A stretch of DNA of 64,000 bases from Leptobrachium leishanense (taxonomy: Eukaryota > Chordata > Amphibia > Anura > Megophryidae): contig CM019063.1 in assembly GCA_009667805.1 (NCBI GenBank), positions 413,764,626 through 413,828,625 of the forward strand, in the 5' to 3' direction. The notes below the pieces were generated by a model that was not told where the DNA came from, ran no database searches, and saw nothing but the letters and a program-made list of their open reading frames with translations. This document shows, piece by piece, positions 1-11,350 of this stretch. Positions within the stretch are counted from its first letter, which is position 1. The number at the start of each line of letters is the position of its first letter. The position numbers and the translations under genes are program-made.

Positions 1-716
1 TTGCAAAAGATATCCCGCCCCAGGAGCTGGATGGGACATTCGGGCATATACATATACACATTGTATAAATCATATTCTCAGAGATCTTTTCCCGTAGCCC
101 AAAACAGACTCTTAATACCACATCCGAAAAAAAATAAATCATTCCATTGTCATAAGACCACTCCTAACATCTCATAACAATAAAATAACCATTCCATCAA
201 AAAATCAAACAAAAACATACCTTTTTTTTTTTTAAAAAAAAACAGTAAAGAAAAACTACTTTAATTATTTCTCGAATTATTTTTCTTTTAATATTAATTT
301 TCTAACTGTTTCATATATTTCAATTTAATTTTAGCTCTGAACAAAACTAAAACTTTCGGAATAATATTAACACAAAATGTAAACATATATCTTGCACTCA
401 ACAGACTTCAGACAAATATTCTATTGTAGTAATCCTTTTTTTTTCTCTAATTTTCTTTACTTTGAATTCGCTGCACAGATACACAAAGGGTTATTCTTTC
501 CAGCTATCAGAGAGCAAAGAAAAACAAAGTGACTCCCTCCCCCTTCGCAAACAGTCTGTCAGAAAGGAGGGGGCCTATACACCAGGGAAGAGAGGAAAGA
601 AAGAAAAAAACAAAACAAATACGAAGCCCAATCTCACAACCTCTCAGTCATTCCTACTTTTAATTGAACAGTTTAATAGATCAATTATAAACACAATCGG
701 ACAAAATCAGTCCGAA

Positions 717-1082
717 TCACACACACAAGCCATACAGCACCGCAATCATCTCACTCCGTAAAATATTAATTAATTTATATATGCTCCCATCGGGCATCTC
801 AATCTTTTCTGGTGGAGCCTCTCTATCTCCTCCATTCGCGGCGCCCTGCTCTTCTTCCTCAGTCACACAGGACGGAGCAGAGGGAGCTGACCGAGACACA
901 GCAGCTGCCCGCTCCCCCCTCTCCGTCCGCGCAACCGCGGCACTCAAAACTTCCCTAGCTGCCCCATAACATAATGGATAGGACGGGGGTAAAACATCAC
1001 TCTCTTCCGGTTGTTCTACTAACACCTCTTCTCTCTCTCCATTATTTTGGGGGTCCTGCTTCTTATTTCTCCCCGCTATCAT
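717..1082 (-). pseudogene. gag: ERV1 gag fragment with a PPSY-type late-domain motif
   Basis: A 121-residue open segment lies on the minus strand downstream of the gag start. It is rich in Glu, Ala and Ser and contains Pro-Pro-Ser-Tyr-Pro near residue 32, which resembles the PPxY late-budding motif found between matrix and capsid in gammaretroviral Gag. The segment is not in frame with the Met-Gly-Asn start at 1354, so Gag is frameshifted or carries stops between them. No capsid major homology region or zinc knuckle is visible before the frame closes at 717. The assignment rests on position within the provirus and on the proline motif, not on a clear family-wide match. Confidence 0.45.
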
Positions 1083-1285
1083 TATAAAATAACTCTTGTT
1101 TTTAATACAATATCTTCATATATCTATATACGGGTACTGTTCAGGATGTCCGTACTGCTCTGTGACTTGGGAATGTACCTTCTGTACCAACTCCGGGTCC
1201 ATTGACCCCTGCTCTGGCCATCCTGGGACTAACAACGGCCACACAACTGTACACATTACTTTTAACTTCTCTTTTTTTTTAATTT

Positions 1286-1354
1286 CTACACCATATATTC
1301 TAGGGGCGTCTCACCCTCCTTCACCTTCTTGGGCTTAGATGACCCGTTACCCAT
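1286..1354 (-). pseudogene. gag: ERV1 gag start with N-myristoylation-type Met-Gly-Asn, stopped after 22 codons
   Basis: The minus-strand ATG at 1354-1352 opens Met-Gly-Asn-Gly-Ser-Ser followed by several lysines, the usual form of a retroviral matrix N-terminus (myristoylated Gly2 plus a basic patch). The frame meets TAG at 1288-1286, so this copy cannot make Gag. It lies about 1.1 kb downstream of the LTR, a long leader for this class. The motif is read directly; the myristoylation role is family knowledge. Confidence 0.5.
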
Positions 1355-2459
1355 TATTACTCTTGAAAACAGTACTCTTTGCAATACAGATATATTATTT
1401 CAACAACAGTTAAAATCTACAGTCTGATACTTCAGTCAACAATTCATCCGTGTCTGCAGGCGCTTCCCCTTCAGTAGCCGTCTGCAGTCGCCTGAGCCGG
1501 AAACGTACGTTCGGGGTCAAAACTCGTATTTGCTTCCTCGCGGAGCGAGTAGGCGCACGTTCACTCACAGCACTCGAGTCAATTCATTCACAACACATAC
1601 CGTATCAGATGCTTTCATCACATAACAGAACAAAGAACATAGGCACTTCAACTCTTTTCTACTAGCCGAGGGCTCATTCCCTCCTCTGTGGCTCCTTATA
1701 CCCCGTAATTTGAACTCTAACTCTTGACTGCTTGTGACTATGTGCACCCTGTTCTATATCTCTACTGCCGTCTGCAATTCCAATTTGCCTTATGGGTAAT
1801 CTCACCCACCCGGCACCACTATCTCTGCAGCTACCGCTGGCTCCACTATGAGCCCTTTTCACTACACGACGTGCACACTAGCACTGACTCAGGCTCTCAG
1901 CCCAGTCACAGAAAATCCCTCCTCCTTTCCCCTTTACCCACGTGGTGAAGCTCTATTTACAAACACTGAATGACTTATGCAACTCCACGTGGCTACCTCC
2001 TCCCTCTCTTACAGAACTACCCTTTGATTGGCATTCAATTCCCCGAATCCAGACACCCGCTAGCCACTCTGGCTCCTTAGCAATGTCAGTGCTATCAGCG
2101 GCGGGCTAGATATGCCAATAGGATGGTGGCCATCGCATCCTCTTATCCGTCTATCTCAGTCGGACGTTTCCCTTAGATACCGGTATCTCCTTTAGACATA
2201 CAAAACATAGAAGACGCGTTACCTATCGCCGGCGCTGCTTGCTGTTTCCTCAGACTCAGTGGTGTCCGAGTTTCCCGGGTCAGGGGTCCGTTTGGGACGA
2301 GACGAGGTCCACTGAACAGGAAATCCTGCTTGGCGCCTGCAGATGTCAGCTCACCTTCAACGGACGCCCAACCATCGGGATTCTCGCACCCGCTGCAGTC
2401 AAGCACTGCACTGTGTTCACAGCAGCCCGTTACTGTGTGCCCGGAAAGGGCCCGTATCC

Positions 2460-2481
2460 CGGCTCACGATGCCCCCAAAAA
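2460..2481 (-). promoter_or_regulatory. ERV1 primer-binding site, tRNA-Pro-like
   Basis: Directly downstream of the LTR end on the minus strand the sequence reads TGGGGGCATCGTGAGCCGGG. It resembles the tRNA-Pro primer site of gammaretroviruses (TGGGGGCTCGTCCGGGA) but has extra or changed bases in the middle. The position next to the LTR CA end supports the call; the exact primer tRNA is uncertain. Confidence 0.55.
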
Positions 2482-3330
2482 TGTAGGCGGACAAAAACAG
2501 ATTCACTTTCAAGACGGCGCCGGACCGGGCACAAGTAAGGATTGTCAGAACACGAGTCTCTTCAGGAAAGGCAAACTTTATTGTGTCGTCACACAAGTGC
2601 CCACACAGGATTGAATCGCAAAGAGTGAGCCCCCCCTTTCACCCGTGCAAGGGATCTTATACCCAAAAATACGTAATTAGGTACATCCCAGTTAGCCCAC
2701 CTCCCAATGACACTTTATTCCACCCCACGTGGGTTAATACCTCCCTTTGGCTAATACAAAGACATTCCATTAATTGGCTGTAAATTGGCAAACTTTGTGT
2801 TTCAGTAAATCATAATTAATTGCTCTTACTGTTCCGGGCTGCGCCCTCCTCCCTTGCGCCTACACTCACTTGTTACAGATGGCACCTGGCCTAATCTCTA
2901 TACTCCTTTGTCTTTCTGCGGGCCCCAACGACCTTGAGTCGCTTTTCTCCTCCGTGCCAGGAACAGCAGAGATCTTTCATAAGACTTTAATTGCTTTTCT
3001 GCTAATCTAAACGCATTCCTAAATTTCTACGTATACCTCATTCTAGTTTCAGCTACAAACCTGTCTAGTTATATACAAGTGAACCAATATTCTGAACAAG
3101 ATGGCCGCCTGTGTACAATGGCGGCCATCTTCCAGCCTATTTCCACTTCAGTGCTAATGTGGCATCTCGATGCGTAATCGTTAGCGCTAGCATTATTATG
3201 TTTAATGTCTGGCATCAATATTCTGATCCTAAACTGGGGTTTTGCACCTCGCAGCCTGCGGGAGCTTACTGTTCTTAAGCATCTCTTATACTTAACATGG
3301 GGGGTGCAATCTATTTTTAGGGTCTCAACA
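2482..3330 (-). repeat. ERV1 5' LTR (about 849 bp)
   Basis: On the minus strand this block starts TGTTGAGACC (at 3330) and ends CCTACA (at 2482), giving the TG...CA ends of an LTR. It carries an AATAAA polyadenylation signal (TTTATT on plus, about 2577-2582), followed by the R/U5 part up to the primer site. A second LTR copy is not in the window, so the outer edge at 3330 is inferred from the TG end and cannot be checked by a partner LTR or a target duplication. Confidence 0.65.
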
Positions 3331-5110
3331 AGTTAGGTATTACAAAGTGCTGGCACAGTTTACTGGCGGGACGTGAAAGCAAAGATTTTAACACCTTCTA
3401 AAAGAGGGTGCTAAATGATTCTGCAAATGTAAAATCATTAAGTCGCCTACTGATGACCGAGTCGTACGCAGGGAGACAATAAATACTCAAAAAATACATG
3501 ACACATAACTGTGGAATAATATATATATATTTATTATATATACAGGCCACAGATAAAAACTCCACAATAAACCCACCACCATAACATAAAAATTCCCATA
3601 ACAAAAATAATACAATAACCCAGTGCTGAAAGAGGGCTCCACACAACCACCAGACACCTCCAAACCAACTGTTGTGATGTTATATTCTGGCGTTGGTCAG
3701 TCCTCTGTTCTTTCTCACAACCGGCTGTGTTTACTATTTTCTTAGATAACATAAAACTACAAATTGAGAATCGCAGATATCTGGAGAGAGGAATAACCAC
3801 AGACACCAAACATAGGTTCTAAGTCTTTTAGTTACTGCCCTCTGAATAACCATACACATGGTCTCCTTAAGTACAGAAAATTACGTCACAGTAACACAAT
3901 AAAACACATCCTGTAATATCCAAGCTTTTGCCGCGTTTTCCAAACCATTTCAAACAAAAGAGCTGGGATACAATATGTTATTCAAATTAACCCTAAACAG
4001 TAAAAAACTTTACAACATCCTTTAACACCTATTCAATGCTCTCTTCCTTACATCAAACAGAGCTTAGGTGGTAACTCTTACAGTCTTTGTCAGAAACAAA
4101 CAAAGACCTTGACTTAATGAATCCTTCCTCAATAAATGCTGGAAGCCATAATTGATGATCCTTCAAGGATTGAGGCAGGTGTTCAACATCTGTTTCCTAC
4201 TCTCATACAAAGAGTTTATCTGAGTATCAATTTGATATAAGAATACGCATTCATAGAAAGATTAAAATATTCCTCAACACCAACCAACCAACCAACCACA
4301 AAAAACTCCCAACCATCTGACCAAAATTATCCTAAATAAAAGGAACCCCTACCCAGCACTGCCTACAAGCCCCCGCCGTGACAAAAGGAGCCCAACAAAA
4401 CGAATACTCTAACCAAAAACCAACCCAACCCGTAACTAAATAAAAAAGGGTGGGAGGGTGGCGATTTTTCCAGCTCTACCTCAAGAGAAAAAGGTGCGCA
4501 GAGCCTCTCCACATGCGCCTTAAGTACCCTCCTGGTGACGCCTCCCACACCTCTCCCACTCAAACCTCCACACACGTTGAAAACCCTTCTAGAAAAATCC
4601 TCCCTGCGTCCTAGCATCAGAGGCAACTTAAGGGCCCTACGCCTTAGGTGCTTCAGGCCTTCATCATCGTGTATAGATCCAGCCTACACACAGGCTGAAA
4701 AAGTTGGTGACCCAATCTAAAACTTATCTTTTATTAACACAAATCTAAACACATAGCAAAAATAGATACTATCTAAACCAAAATGTTAAAAAACTCCATA
4801 AAAAGACCATTAAAAATAATCCATTAAATAAATCAGTAGTAACCAGCTACTGTAAATAATAAACAATTTACAGCAGCCCAAAATATAACCATTCCCAAAA
4901 TTATCAACATCCAAGGACACCATTGAAGGATATTACTTATGGCTAAATATTTCCAAATATAATGGAAGCCATATATCAAATTAACAGCGTGTCCGACACA
5001 CGTTTCCCTTCAGCACATCAGGGATGCCGACATACAATGTATCCACTGCTTATTTATAAAATTATCACCACGCACTGGGCGGTCACATGGTTACTTCTCC
5101 TCCAATCATA
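3331..5110. other. Unassigned stretch between ERV1 and the nested LINE
   Basis: No coding region or complete element is recognisable. The stretch is AT-rich, with a short CCAA microsatellite at about 4282-4298. The only notable item is a hammerhead-like motif at 4985-5035, listed separately. Confidence 0.5.
4985..5035 (-). ncRNA. Degenerate hammerhead-like motif
   Basis: On the minus strand CTGATG is followed after a short segment by GAAACGTGTGTC and then GGACAC. The order (core box, short stem, GAAAC, GTC) matches a type I hammerhead with minimal stem III, as known in Penelope-like elements. The last base of the CTGATGA box is changed (A9 to T), so activity is unlikely. It could also be chance. 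Confidence 0.25.
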
Positions 5111-5441
5111 CGGTTATTCAAAGAGAAACGAAAAGTCACCGCACGTTCGGTGACTTTTCTTTCTCTTCAATTCGGTGCGATTTGGCGATCCCATTTCGGC
5201 GACCCTGCGGTGTATTCAGCAAGCACCACAGGGCCGTCATATTGCAGGGAAAATCCGCAAACCTGACGAACACTCACTGCAAAACCCGGCGAACGCACAC
5301 CGAAACCCGCAAAAACATCGGGATTAACCCCGCCGAACACGCCAGAGAAACCCGAGCAGCCGCCGATCACAGCGCAGAGCAGCAGCCGGAACAACCCAAC
5401 ACACAGACGAAGGAGGTGAAAAAAAACCCCGCACTACGCTT

Positions 5442-5458
5442 GAAAGTTGGAAAATTTC
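5442..5458. repeat. LINE target-site duplication, left copy
   Basis: The 17-bp sequence GAAAGTTGGAAAATTTC is repeated exactly at 18262-18278. The pair brackets the LINE and defines both of its ends. This length is typical of target-primed reverse transcription. Confidence 0.9.
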
Positions 5459-5556
5459 GGGGGGCGTGTCCGGACCGCTGAGCTTAATGGCTGCCTGTTA
5501 GCTGGGCTCTCCAGGGACTCTCACCTTTCAGCAGCACAGCTTCATTTTAAAGCGAC

Positions 5557-6646
5557 ATGGGTAAGCACAAAAGGCTCACCCAAGCCCCTGGAACCCCAGA
5601 GGAACGCCACAGCCCACCTCACAGTGGGATTCGTGGCTATTTTCCACCGCATTCGGGAGCACAGGTTCCGCAGGGGGAATCCAAGATGGCGGCCGGGCCG
5701 GCTACACATGAGGGGCCTAAGATGGCGGCCGCTACTACACCGCCGGCGCCACACTCCCCAGCTTCACCCAGCGGCAGCTGGGAACCGCCGCCAGATGTCC
5801 TGCAGATTATGCGGGCCCTGCCAACCAGAGATGATCTCGCAGCGGCCACCAGAGAACTGCACCATTCCCTCTCAGGGGAATTACAGCAGGTGAGACAAGA
5901 TGTCCTAGGCCTCACCCAGCGTATAGTAGCGGTGGAGGGGGTACACCAGGCACAGGCGGACGCTATTCAGGCCCACTCCACACAGTTAACCCTGCATCAC
6001 ACTTTACTTCAAACTCTCACCAGACAACTTGAAGATCTTGAAAACAGGGGCAGGCGTAATAATATTAGAATACGAGGCCTGCCTGAAAACGAACGCGATT
6101 CGGATGATCTACACCGCATCCTCACCAACCTATTTAATTTTCTACTGCAAAAAGCGCCGGATGCTGTAGTGGAAATGGAGCGCTGGCATCGCGCCCTAAG
6201 ATCCCGGGGCCCCCCAGGCAGCCCCCCTCGTCACATCATTTGCGGTCTCTTACGGTTTAGCGTCAAGGAGGCTATCATGGCTGGGGCCAGGAATAAGTCG
6301 GCCTTACGATTTGAAGGAGCGAAAGTGGAACTCTTTCAAGATGTATCCTTACTCCCTTTACATTCTAGGAGGGCACTTAAACCCCTAACAGTGGCCCTAC
6401 AACAAGCGGGATTACAATATCAGTGGATCTACCTGGCAGGATTACAAGTACGCACCCCTCAAGGTCCAGTCACGGTGCGTGGTGGTGACGAACTGCCTGA
6501 ATTTCTCTCCACGCTGAATCTACCACCCGACACTATCTTGGAATGGCCTGACCCAATACGGTTTCTCACTTCTGCTACGCAGAGGCCCCAACGGGTCCCC
6601 CGACAGCGCAGAACACCACGTGGAGCCGCCGCTGACGGAAGGTTCG
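5557..6646 (+). pseudogene. ORF1: LINE ORF1 protein (L1 ORF1p-like RNA-binding chaperone), broken by the provirus near its end
   Basis: L1 ORF1 protein forms a trimer that coats LINE RNA and is needed for retrotransposition. The ATG at 5557 starts a proline-rich N-terminus (residues 1-80). Then come a heptad-like coiled coil (about 85-165), the Glu-Asn-Arg-Gly-Arg-Arg-Asn-Asn-Ile-Arg-Ile entry of the RRM domain (about 165) and the C-terminal domain to about residue 345. The native frame is open for 363 codons to the provirus insertion at 6646/6647. With the provirus present, the frame runs on into the LTR and stops at 6711. In the empty site the frame would end at the TGA at 13436-13438, so about eight codons were displaced. 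Length of about 371 residues is normal for the family. Confidence 0.88.
6642..6646. repeat. ERV2 target-site duplication, left copy
   Basis: GTTCG directly precedes the 5' LTR and is repeated directly after the 3' LTR (13408-13412). A 5-bp duplication fits retroviral integration. Confidence 0.9.
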
Positions 6647-7246
6647 TGAAGGAAAAGGAATCCTCAGACCACCATCTGCTAACCTATAAGAAGGACCCTA
6701 TAAGTAGTTAAATAACACCCCAGGAATTATAATATTAATAGATAAATTAAGGTTTAAAATATAAGAAATAGTTTTAAGATAAATTGATAGTCAGCAGTAT
6801 TATAGGACTAAGGTTCACTTCTCAAGATGTTTGCAAATGTCTTTTAGAATGACAAGGATACTGATGTTTGCAAATGTTTTTCTCAAGTGATAAAAAAGTG
6901 CTGATGTCTTAAGAAATGCTGATATCTCAAGAAATCACATGCCGAGGCCACGGGACTGTCTAGAAATGTGTCACCAGACCTGTATTGAAACTGGCCAATG
7001 AACTATGTTATGTTTTGAAATGTTAACCAATGAAATAAAGAGACAACGTTTTTGTTAGAAGCATAAATATGCGTCAAAAAACGTTGGAAGGCAGAGAGAA
7101 ATTGCCAGACAAAATTACATGCCTCGTGTGTCCTTTTTTGAAAGGATTTTCTCTCTCCCTGCGCAGAAGGAGAGTTAACTCAAGGTGTGCCTAAGACAGG
7201 ATCTTAGGGGTTAAGGACGGACAATTGGAGACCATTATTCTCTTCA
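6647..7246 (+). repeat. ERV2 5' LTR (600 bp)
   Basis: It begins TGAAGGAAAAGG and ends ATTCTCTTCA, and matches 12808-13407 over its full length. CCAAT-like sequences lie at about 6990-7030, AATAAA at 7034-7039 and an A/T-rich TATA-like box near 7065. The polyadenylation signal could be one of the nearby AT-rich hexamers, so the U3/R/U5 borders are not fixed. Confidence 0.92.
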
Positions 7247-7249
7247 ATC

Positions 7250-7267
7250 TGGAGGCACTGCCGAGAT
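7250..7267 (+). promoter_or_regulatory. ERV2 primer-binding site, tRNA-Thr-like
   Basis: TGGAGGCACTGCCGAGAT begins 3 nt after the LTR. It matches the complement of a vertebrate tRNA-Thr 3' end (TGGAGGCACCGCTGGGAT) at 15 of 18 positions as I recall that tRNA. Retroviruses prime minus-strand DNA synthesis here. Confidence 0.65.
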
Positions 7268-7371
7268 GAACGGTCACCCCTCGTCCTGGTGAGTATATTG
7301 TCTTGTCTGGACGAGGGCAATGACAACGTTTATCTCGAACTAAAGTTAGTTGTCCATGTCCTATAGTGTAA

Positions 7372-7470
7372 AAAGGAAACGTTGCCAGGGGCCGTTTATT
7401 AAAAGAAAACGTTGCCAGGGGCCGTTTATTACAAATTAAAAGAAAACGTTGCCAGGGGCCGTTTATTTAA
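7372..7470 (+). repeat. Three tandem copies of a 25-30 bp leader motif in ERV2
   Basis: The core AACGTTGCCAGGGGCCGTTT recurs three times in the untranslated leader, separated by A-rich linkers. This is where the RNA packaging and dimerisation signals of a retrovirus lie, and each unit contains a GC-rich self-complementary stretch. The function is inferred. Confidence 0.8.
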
Positions 7471-7557
7471 AGATGGAGTGGGTCAGGGACCACACTCAAT
7501 AGAAGGGACATTATATGTCCAATTGATCACACCTTGTGTTAACCCTCATAAAATGTA

Positions 7558-7627
7558 TAGAGTATAAGAATAATAGAGTATAAGAATAATAGAGTATAAG
7601 AATAATAGAGTATAAGAATATTAGAGT
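7558..7627 (+). repeat. Four tandem copies of AGAGTATAAGAATAAT
   Basis: A 16-bp unit (AGAGTATAAGAATAAT) is repeated about four times within the ERV2 leader. It is a simple short tandem repeat with no recognised role. Confidence 0.85.
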
Positions 7628-8404
7628 GTTAAGATTCACTGTTGAACGATCTGTAAGGTAATAAGACAGACGTCCCTCAGTTGTGATAATAGAGTAAATT
7701 ACATAAATTGTAGAGGTATAAGTTAAGGTGCCGAGTGGTCTGTAAGGTAAGACGGACGCTCGTCATTCCTGTATTACCGGTTTAATTACATGTATATACA
7801 TGTATATATTGTTAAAGTATATATTATTAGAGTGATAAGTTAATTGGGTGGCAGGAAAATCTGTAAAGTATGCAGACTTTTGCCCCTTTGTATACTGATG
7901 GTACTGTGTATATATATATGTATATATAAGAGCTGACTGGTTGGACATTGTTTGCTGTGAGGTGCATGTTGTATTAAGCAGAGGTGTTTGTTGGCCATTT
8001 GTGTGTTAGTTGCTGACTGATGGGGTGGATGATGTTGGTCATGTATGCAGTTACTAACCGGAGATACATATATTGTGAAGCTAGTTTTTATTTACTATTG
8101 GATTGTGGTTTATAAATTTTTGTTTATGATATGAAGGAATTATATAACTACAAAATAAAAAGCAAAAGATTAGAAGTTTGATTCTCGAGATTAGGGGAGG
8201 ATTCACTAAATAAGTTTTTATTATTTATCCTTAAATTAGCTTATCTTTTGTTGATCTATGTGGCATAGAGATATATATATGTATAGTAAGAATTTAAATT
8301 GTTTTTTTTTTCGAGCACTGTGAAGAGCCTCTCTTTTTTCTTTCTTTCTCTATTTTACCTGCCTGATTATTCAATTGTACAACTAACCCTGGGTATTTAA
8401 AGTA

Positions 8405-8692
8405 GCAAGGTTAAAGAATATCCCTTACTGAAAATAGGAGAGTTTTGTAAAGATTATGTAGCACGAGTAGGGGGCACAGATTGCTATTTAATTAACCCAT
8501 GGATAGATAATCTAGTGGGATGGACAGAAGCAGTGGGAGTTGTGATCCTTTCCTCAGACAGGGAGACCACAGCCCATTCTATATGGATATAGTGAAAGGA
8601 TTATGTCTCGACGACACCGAGGCATGGCCCTATTATCAGGGAGACCCTCAGTGGGACATGCAGTATATGAAATTGGGGAGGGGGGGACAATG
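8405..8692 (+). pseudogene. gag: ERV2 gag N-terminal remnant
   Basis: Two short open segments (about 8408-8590 and 8588-8692) are too short to stand alone. They have the Trp/Tyr-rich, hydrophobic composition of a matrix domain and lie where matrix should be. There is no intact start and the segments are interrupted by stops. The assignment is positional. Confidence 0.4.
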
Positions 8693-8696
8693 ATTA

Positions 8697-9032
8697 ATGG
8701 TGAAACAATGTAGAAGAGGGACCCCATTGTCCTCTGACAGCGCCAGACTGCATAAAATAGAACAGAGTATACCACGGAATAAACAAGAAATACCCCGTGC
8801 CAGCTGGGAACCACGACCCCCTCCGTCTTATAGACAATCCATATATCCGTCCTTTACTGAGACAGAGGGCTTGGGTGCGGTGGGGGCAATGGAGGATTTG
8901 AAACCTCGGCCCCATCCACATCCAAAGACGAAGAAAAAAAAAAAAAAAAAGCAGAAGAATATATACTGCCTTTCGTTATTATGGCCACTCGTATATAACA
9001 AAGGATCGCCATTAATAAGCCCTAAGATATGA
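8697..9032 (+). pseudogene. gag: ERV2 gag middle region with a PPPSY late-domain motif
   Basis: A 111-codon frame contains Pro-Pro-Pro-Ser-Tyr near residue 41 (PPxY late domain), then a proline/histidine-rich part and a 17-A homopolymer (8934-8950) coding lysines. Capsid, nucleocapsid zinc knuckle and protease are not visible before pol begins near 9115, so a large deletion has removed them. Confidence 0.5.
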
Positions 9033-9113
9033 GAATAACACCAACAAAACCCATTTTCCTATTTATGACCATGGGGAATAAGTTACTTAGGAATAGAAGA
9101 TATTAATAGAATT

Positions 9114-10868
9114 TTTAAACATTGTCAAAAAGAGAAAGAGGACGGACTACGTCCTATGATTGACCAGTTTCTACAGGATGGTATCCTGGAACCTGTAGTC
9201 TTCCCCTTCAGTACCCCAATTAACCCCGTGAACAAAGCTGATGGGACTGTCAGGTTCGTTCAAGACTTGCGCGCAGTTAATTCCCTAGTGATTCTAATTG
9301 CGCCAATTGTCCCAGATGTCACGTCACTTCTGTCATCAATATCAGCGACACATACACATTTTTTTTTATAATTGACCTGAAGAATGCATTTTTTTTTTTT
9401 TTTTAGCATCCCTGTACATCCGGAAACGGCATTGCTGTTCGCATTCACATTTGAAGGCACCCAATTTACATGGAAAAGGTTATCTCAGGGGTACATTGAT
9501 GCCCCGGTGGTCTACAGTATTGTACTGCAGGCCACTCTGAAATTCTGGCACCCCAGCCATGGTTCTGTCCTGCTGCAATACGTGGATGATCTCCTCGTAT
9601 GCAGTCCATCAGAGGAGGCCTGCCGGGAGGATGGTAAATCACTTCCTCGTTGGTTACAGGAATGTGGGCACAAGGTTTCCCTTAAAAAAAAATAAAAAAT
9701 AAAAAAAATGCAGTGGTGTCAAATGCAAGTTGAATATTTAGGGTTTGTTCTCAGACAGGGGGAACGGAGCATCAGTCAGAAGAGAGTCCAGTCTGTCACG
9801 GGCCTGGTCAACCCGAAAACTAAGAAGGACATGCTGTCATTCTTAGGCATGATAAACTATTGCAGACAGTGGATCCCTGACTGCTCCTACTACGATAACA
9901 TTCTGAGACAAGCCACCCTGTTGGGTCAATCCAATATGATAACATGGTCTAATGAAATGTTAAATGCTTTTAAGGTTCTCAGAAATGCAATGATGATAAG
10001 CCCCGCGCTAGGCCTCCCTGATTATGTACTTTCATTTCATCTGTTTGCAAGGGACAATTGTAAAACCATGGCCGCGGTACTGACGCAAGAACATGGGGGC
10101 CGGTTGTGCCCCGTAGTATTTATTTTTTTTTCAAAGATTTTGCCAGTAACGGTACAAGGGATGCCGGCCTGTTTGCGTGCCCTGGCAGCATGTGCAATAG
10201 CCGTTAGTATGGCAAGCCAATACACATTAGGGTACGAACCTCACCTACCCACAACCCATGATGTTTTATTTTTACTTAAGGGCATACATACACAGCACAT
10301 ATCACAGCGCTTTAGTGGATATGAAGTCACACTGCTAAGCAACCCTGCACTGCACATAGCATACAGTTCAAGTGTCTCTGGTCCAGCACCAATCCTAAAC
10401 GCTTTACTGGGTCTTAAGAATCCCTCAGATACAATCCCACTCGAACATGACTGTGCTCTCTCATTGAGTCTGAAACTGCACCCCGCCCTGATCTTATGTC
10501 AACACCTGTTCCGGACGCAGATGTCGTCTTTGTTGACGGCTCCTGTACCCGCCCCAATGACAACACTTCTCATGCAGGCTCTATGCGGGTAGACCTGTCA
10601 CGATATACACTGACTCCACATATGTTTATGGTGTGGTCCATGACCATGGGACGATATGGGAAAAGAGGGGATTTGTGGCCGCAGATGGCAAGAAGATTTC
10701 CCATTCGACCCTGGTCACGGACCTCCTAGCAGGCATTCTTATGCCCTCTCAGATAGCGGTGTTACATTTTAGAGCACACACCAGAGACTCAGATCCTATT
10801 GCAAAAGGGAATCATCTGGCTGACTAAGCAGCTAAACGAGCAGCACAACAGGACATAGCTAAACTAGT
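9114..10868 (+). pseudogene. pol: ERV2 pol: reverse transcriptase and RNase H, multiply frameshifted
   Basis: Several open pieces together cover a gammaretroviral reverse transcriptase. 9156-9371 has the N-terminal fingers, with the conserved Asp-Gly-Thr-Val-Arg-Phe-Val-Gln-Asp-Leu-Arg block. 9384-9695 has the palm with the Tyr-Val-Asp-Asp catalytic motif. 9708-10592 has the thumb and connection. RNase H is split between two frames at about 10496-10825 (Asp-Gly-Ser motif, then the Asp-Ser-Thr segment and a terminal Asn-His-Leu-Ala-Asp). Breaks fall at a T9 run (9359-9367), a T16 run (9389-9404) and an A-rich run (9684-9708), plus stops in RNase H. No active enzyme could be made. Confidence 0.85.
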
Positions 10869-10879
10869 AATGCCGGGTT

Positions 10880-11296
10880 TTGCGACCTCCCACAATGGAT
10901 AGGGACCAATTATTTTGTACCTTACAAAAATATGCAACCACAGAAGAGCTAAAGAATTGGAAATTGGTACTCCCCATCATTCTGGCTGAAATCAGAATGG
11001 CGGTTAATAGGAACACAGGCTACTCCCCCTTCGAGATATTTATGGGCAGACCCTTTCCATTACCATGGTCTACAGGTAGGCTAACAGTGGAGACAGGGGA
11101 CTTAGAGCAGATAAGGGATGAATATGTTAGGCAGCTGATCTCAACCCTCGAGACAACCAGAGACGAAGTTATATTTAAGTTCCCCTTTCTTTCAGACAAA
11201 TCTACCCACCCATTTAATCCAGGAGACAAGGTGCTGGTAAAGCGGCTACAGAAAGGAAAAAGACCAGAGGATTTCGCCTATGGACCACGGTGGTAG
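10880..11296 (+). pseudogene. pol: ERV2 integrase C-terminal part only
   Basis: A 138-codon frame contains the end of the integrase core (Asn-Arg-Asn-Thr-Gly-Tyr-Ser-Pro-Phe-Glu followed by Gly-Arg-Pro) and the C-terminal SH3-like segment (Phe-Asn-Pro-Gly-Asp-Lys-Val-Leu-Val-Lys). The zinc-binding N-terminus and most of the Asp-Asp-Glu catalytic core are missing. The join with RNase H near 10870-10910 marks an internal deletion. The protein would be catalytically dead. Confidence 0.8.
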
Positions 11297-11350
11297 CCGT
11301 AACCCGCACAGCTATACTGACAGAGGACAGCCCAGTCTGGATTCACGCCT

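Larger units (their letters stand above)
1..2481 (-). mobile_element. ERV1: internal 5' part of a gamma-type endogenous retrovirus, cut by the window edge
   Basis: This is the leader and gag side of a provirus read on the minus strand, downstream of the LTR at 2482-3330. It has a primer-site-like sequence against the LTR, about 1.1 kb of leader, a Met-Gly-Asn gag start at 1354 and a later open gag segment at 717-1082. Positions 1-716 are AT-rich with homopolymer runs, and I could not assign a domain there. No protease, pol or env is visible; these would lie left of the window. The reading frame is interrupted, so the copy is defective in this part. Gamma or epsilon affinity is inferred from the primer site and gag features only. 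Confidence 0.6.
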
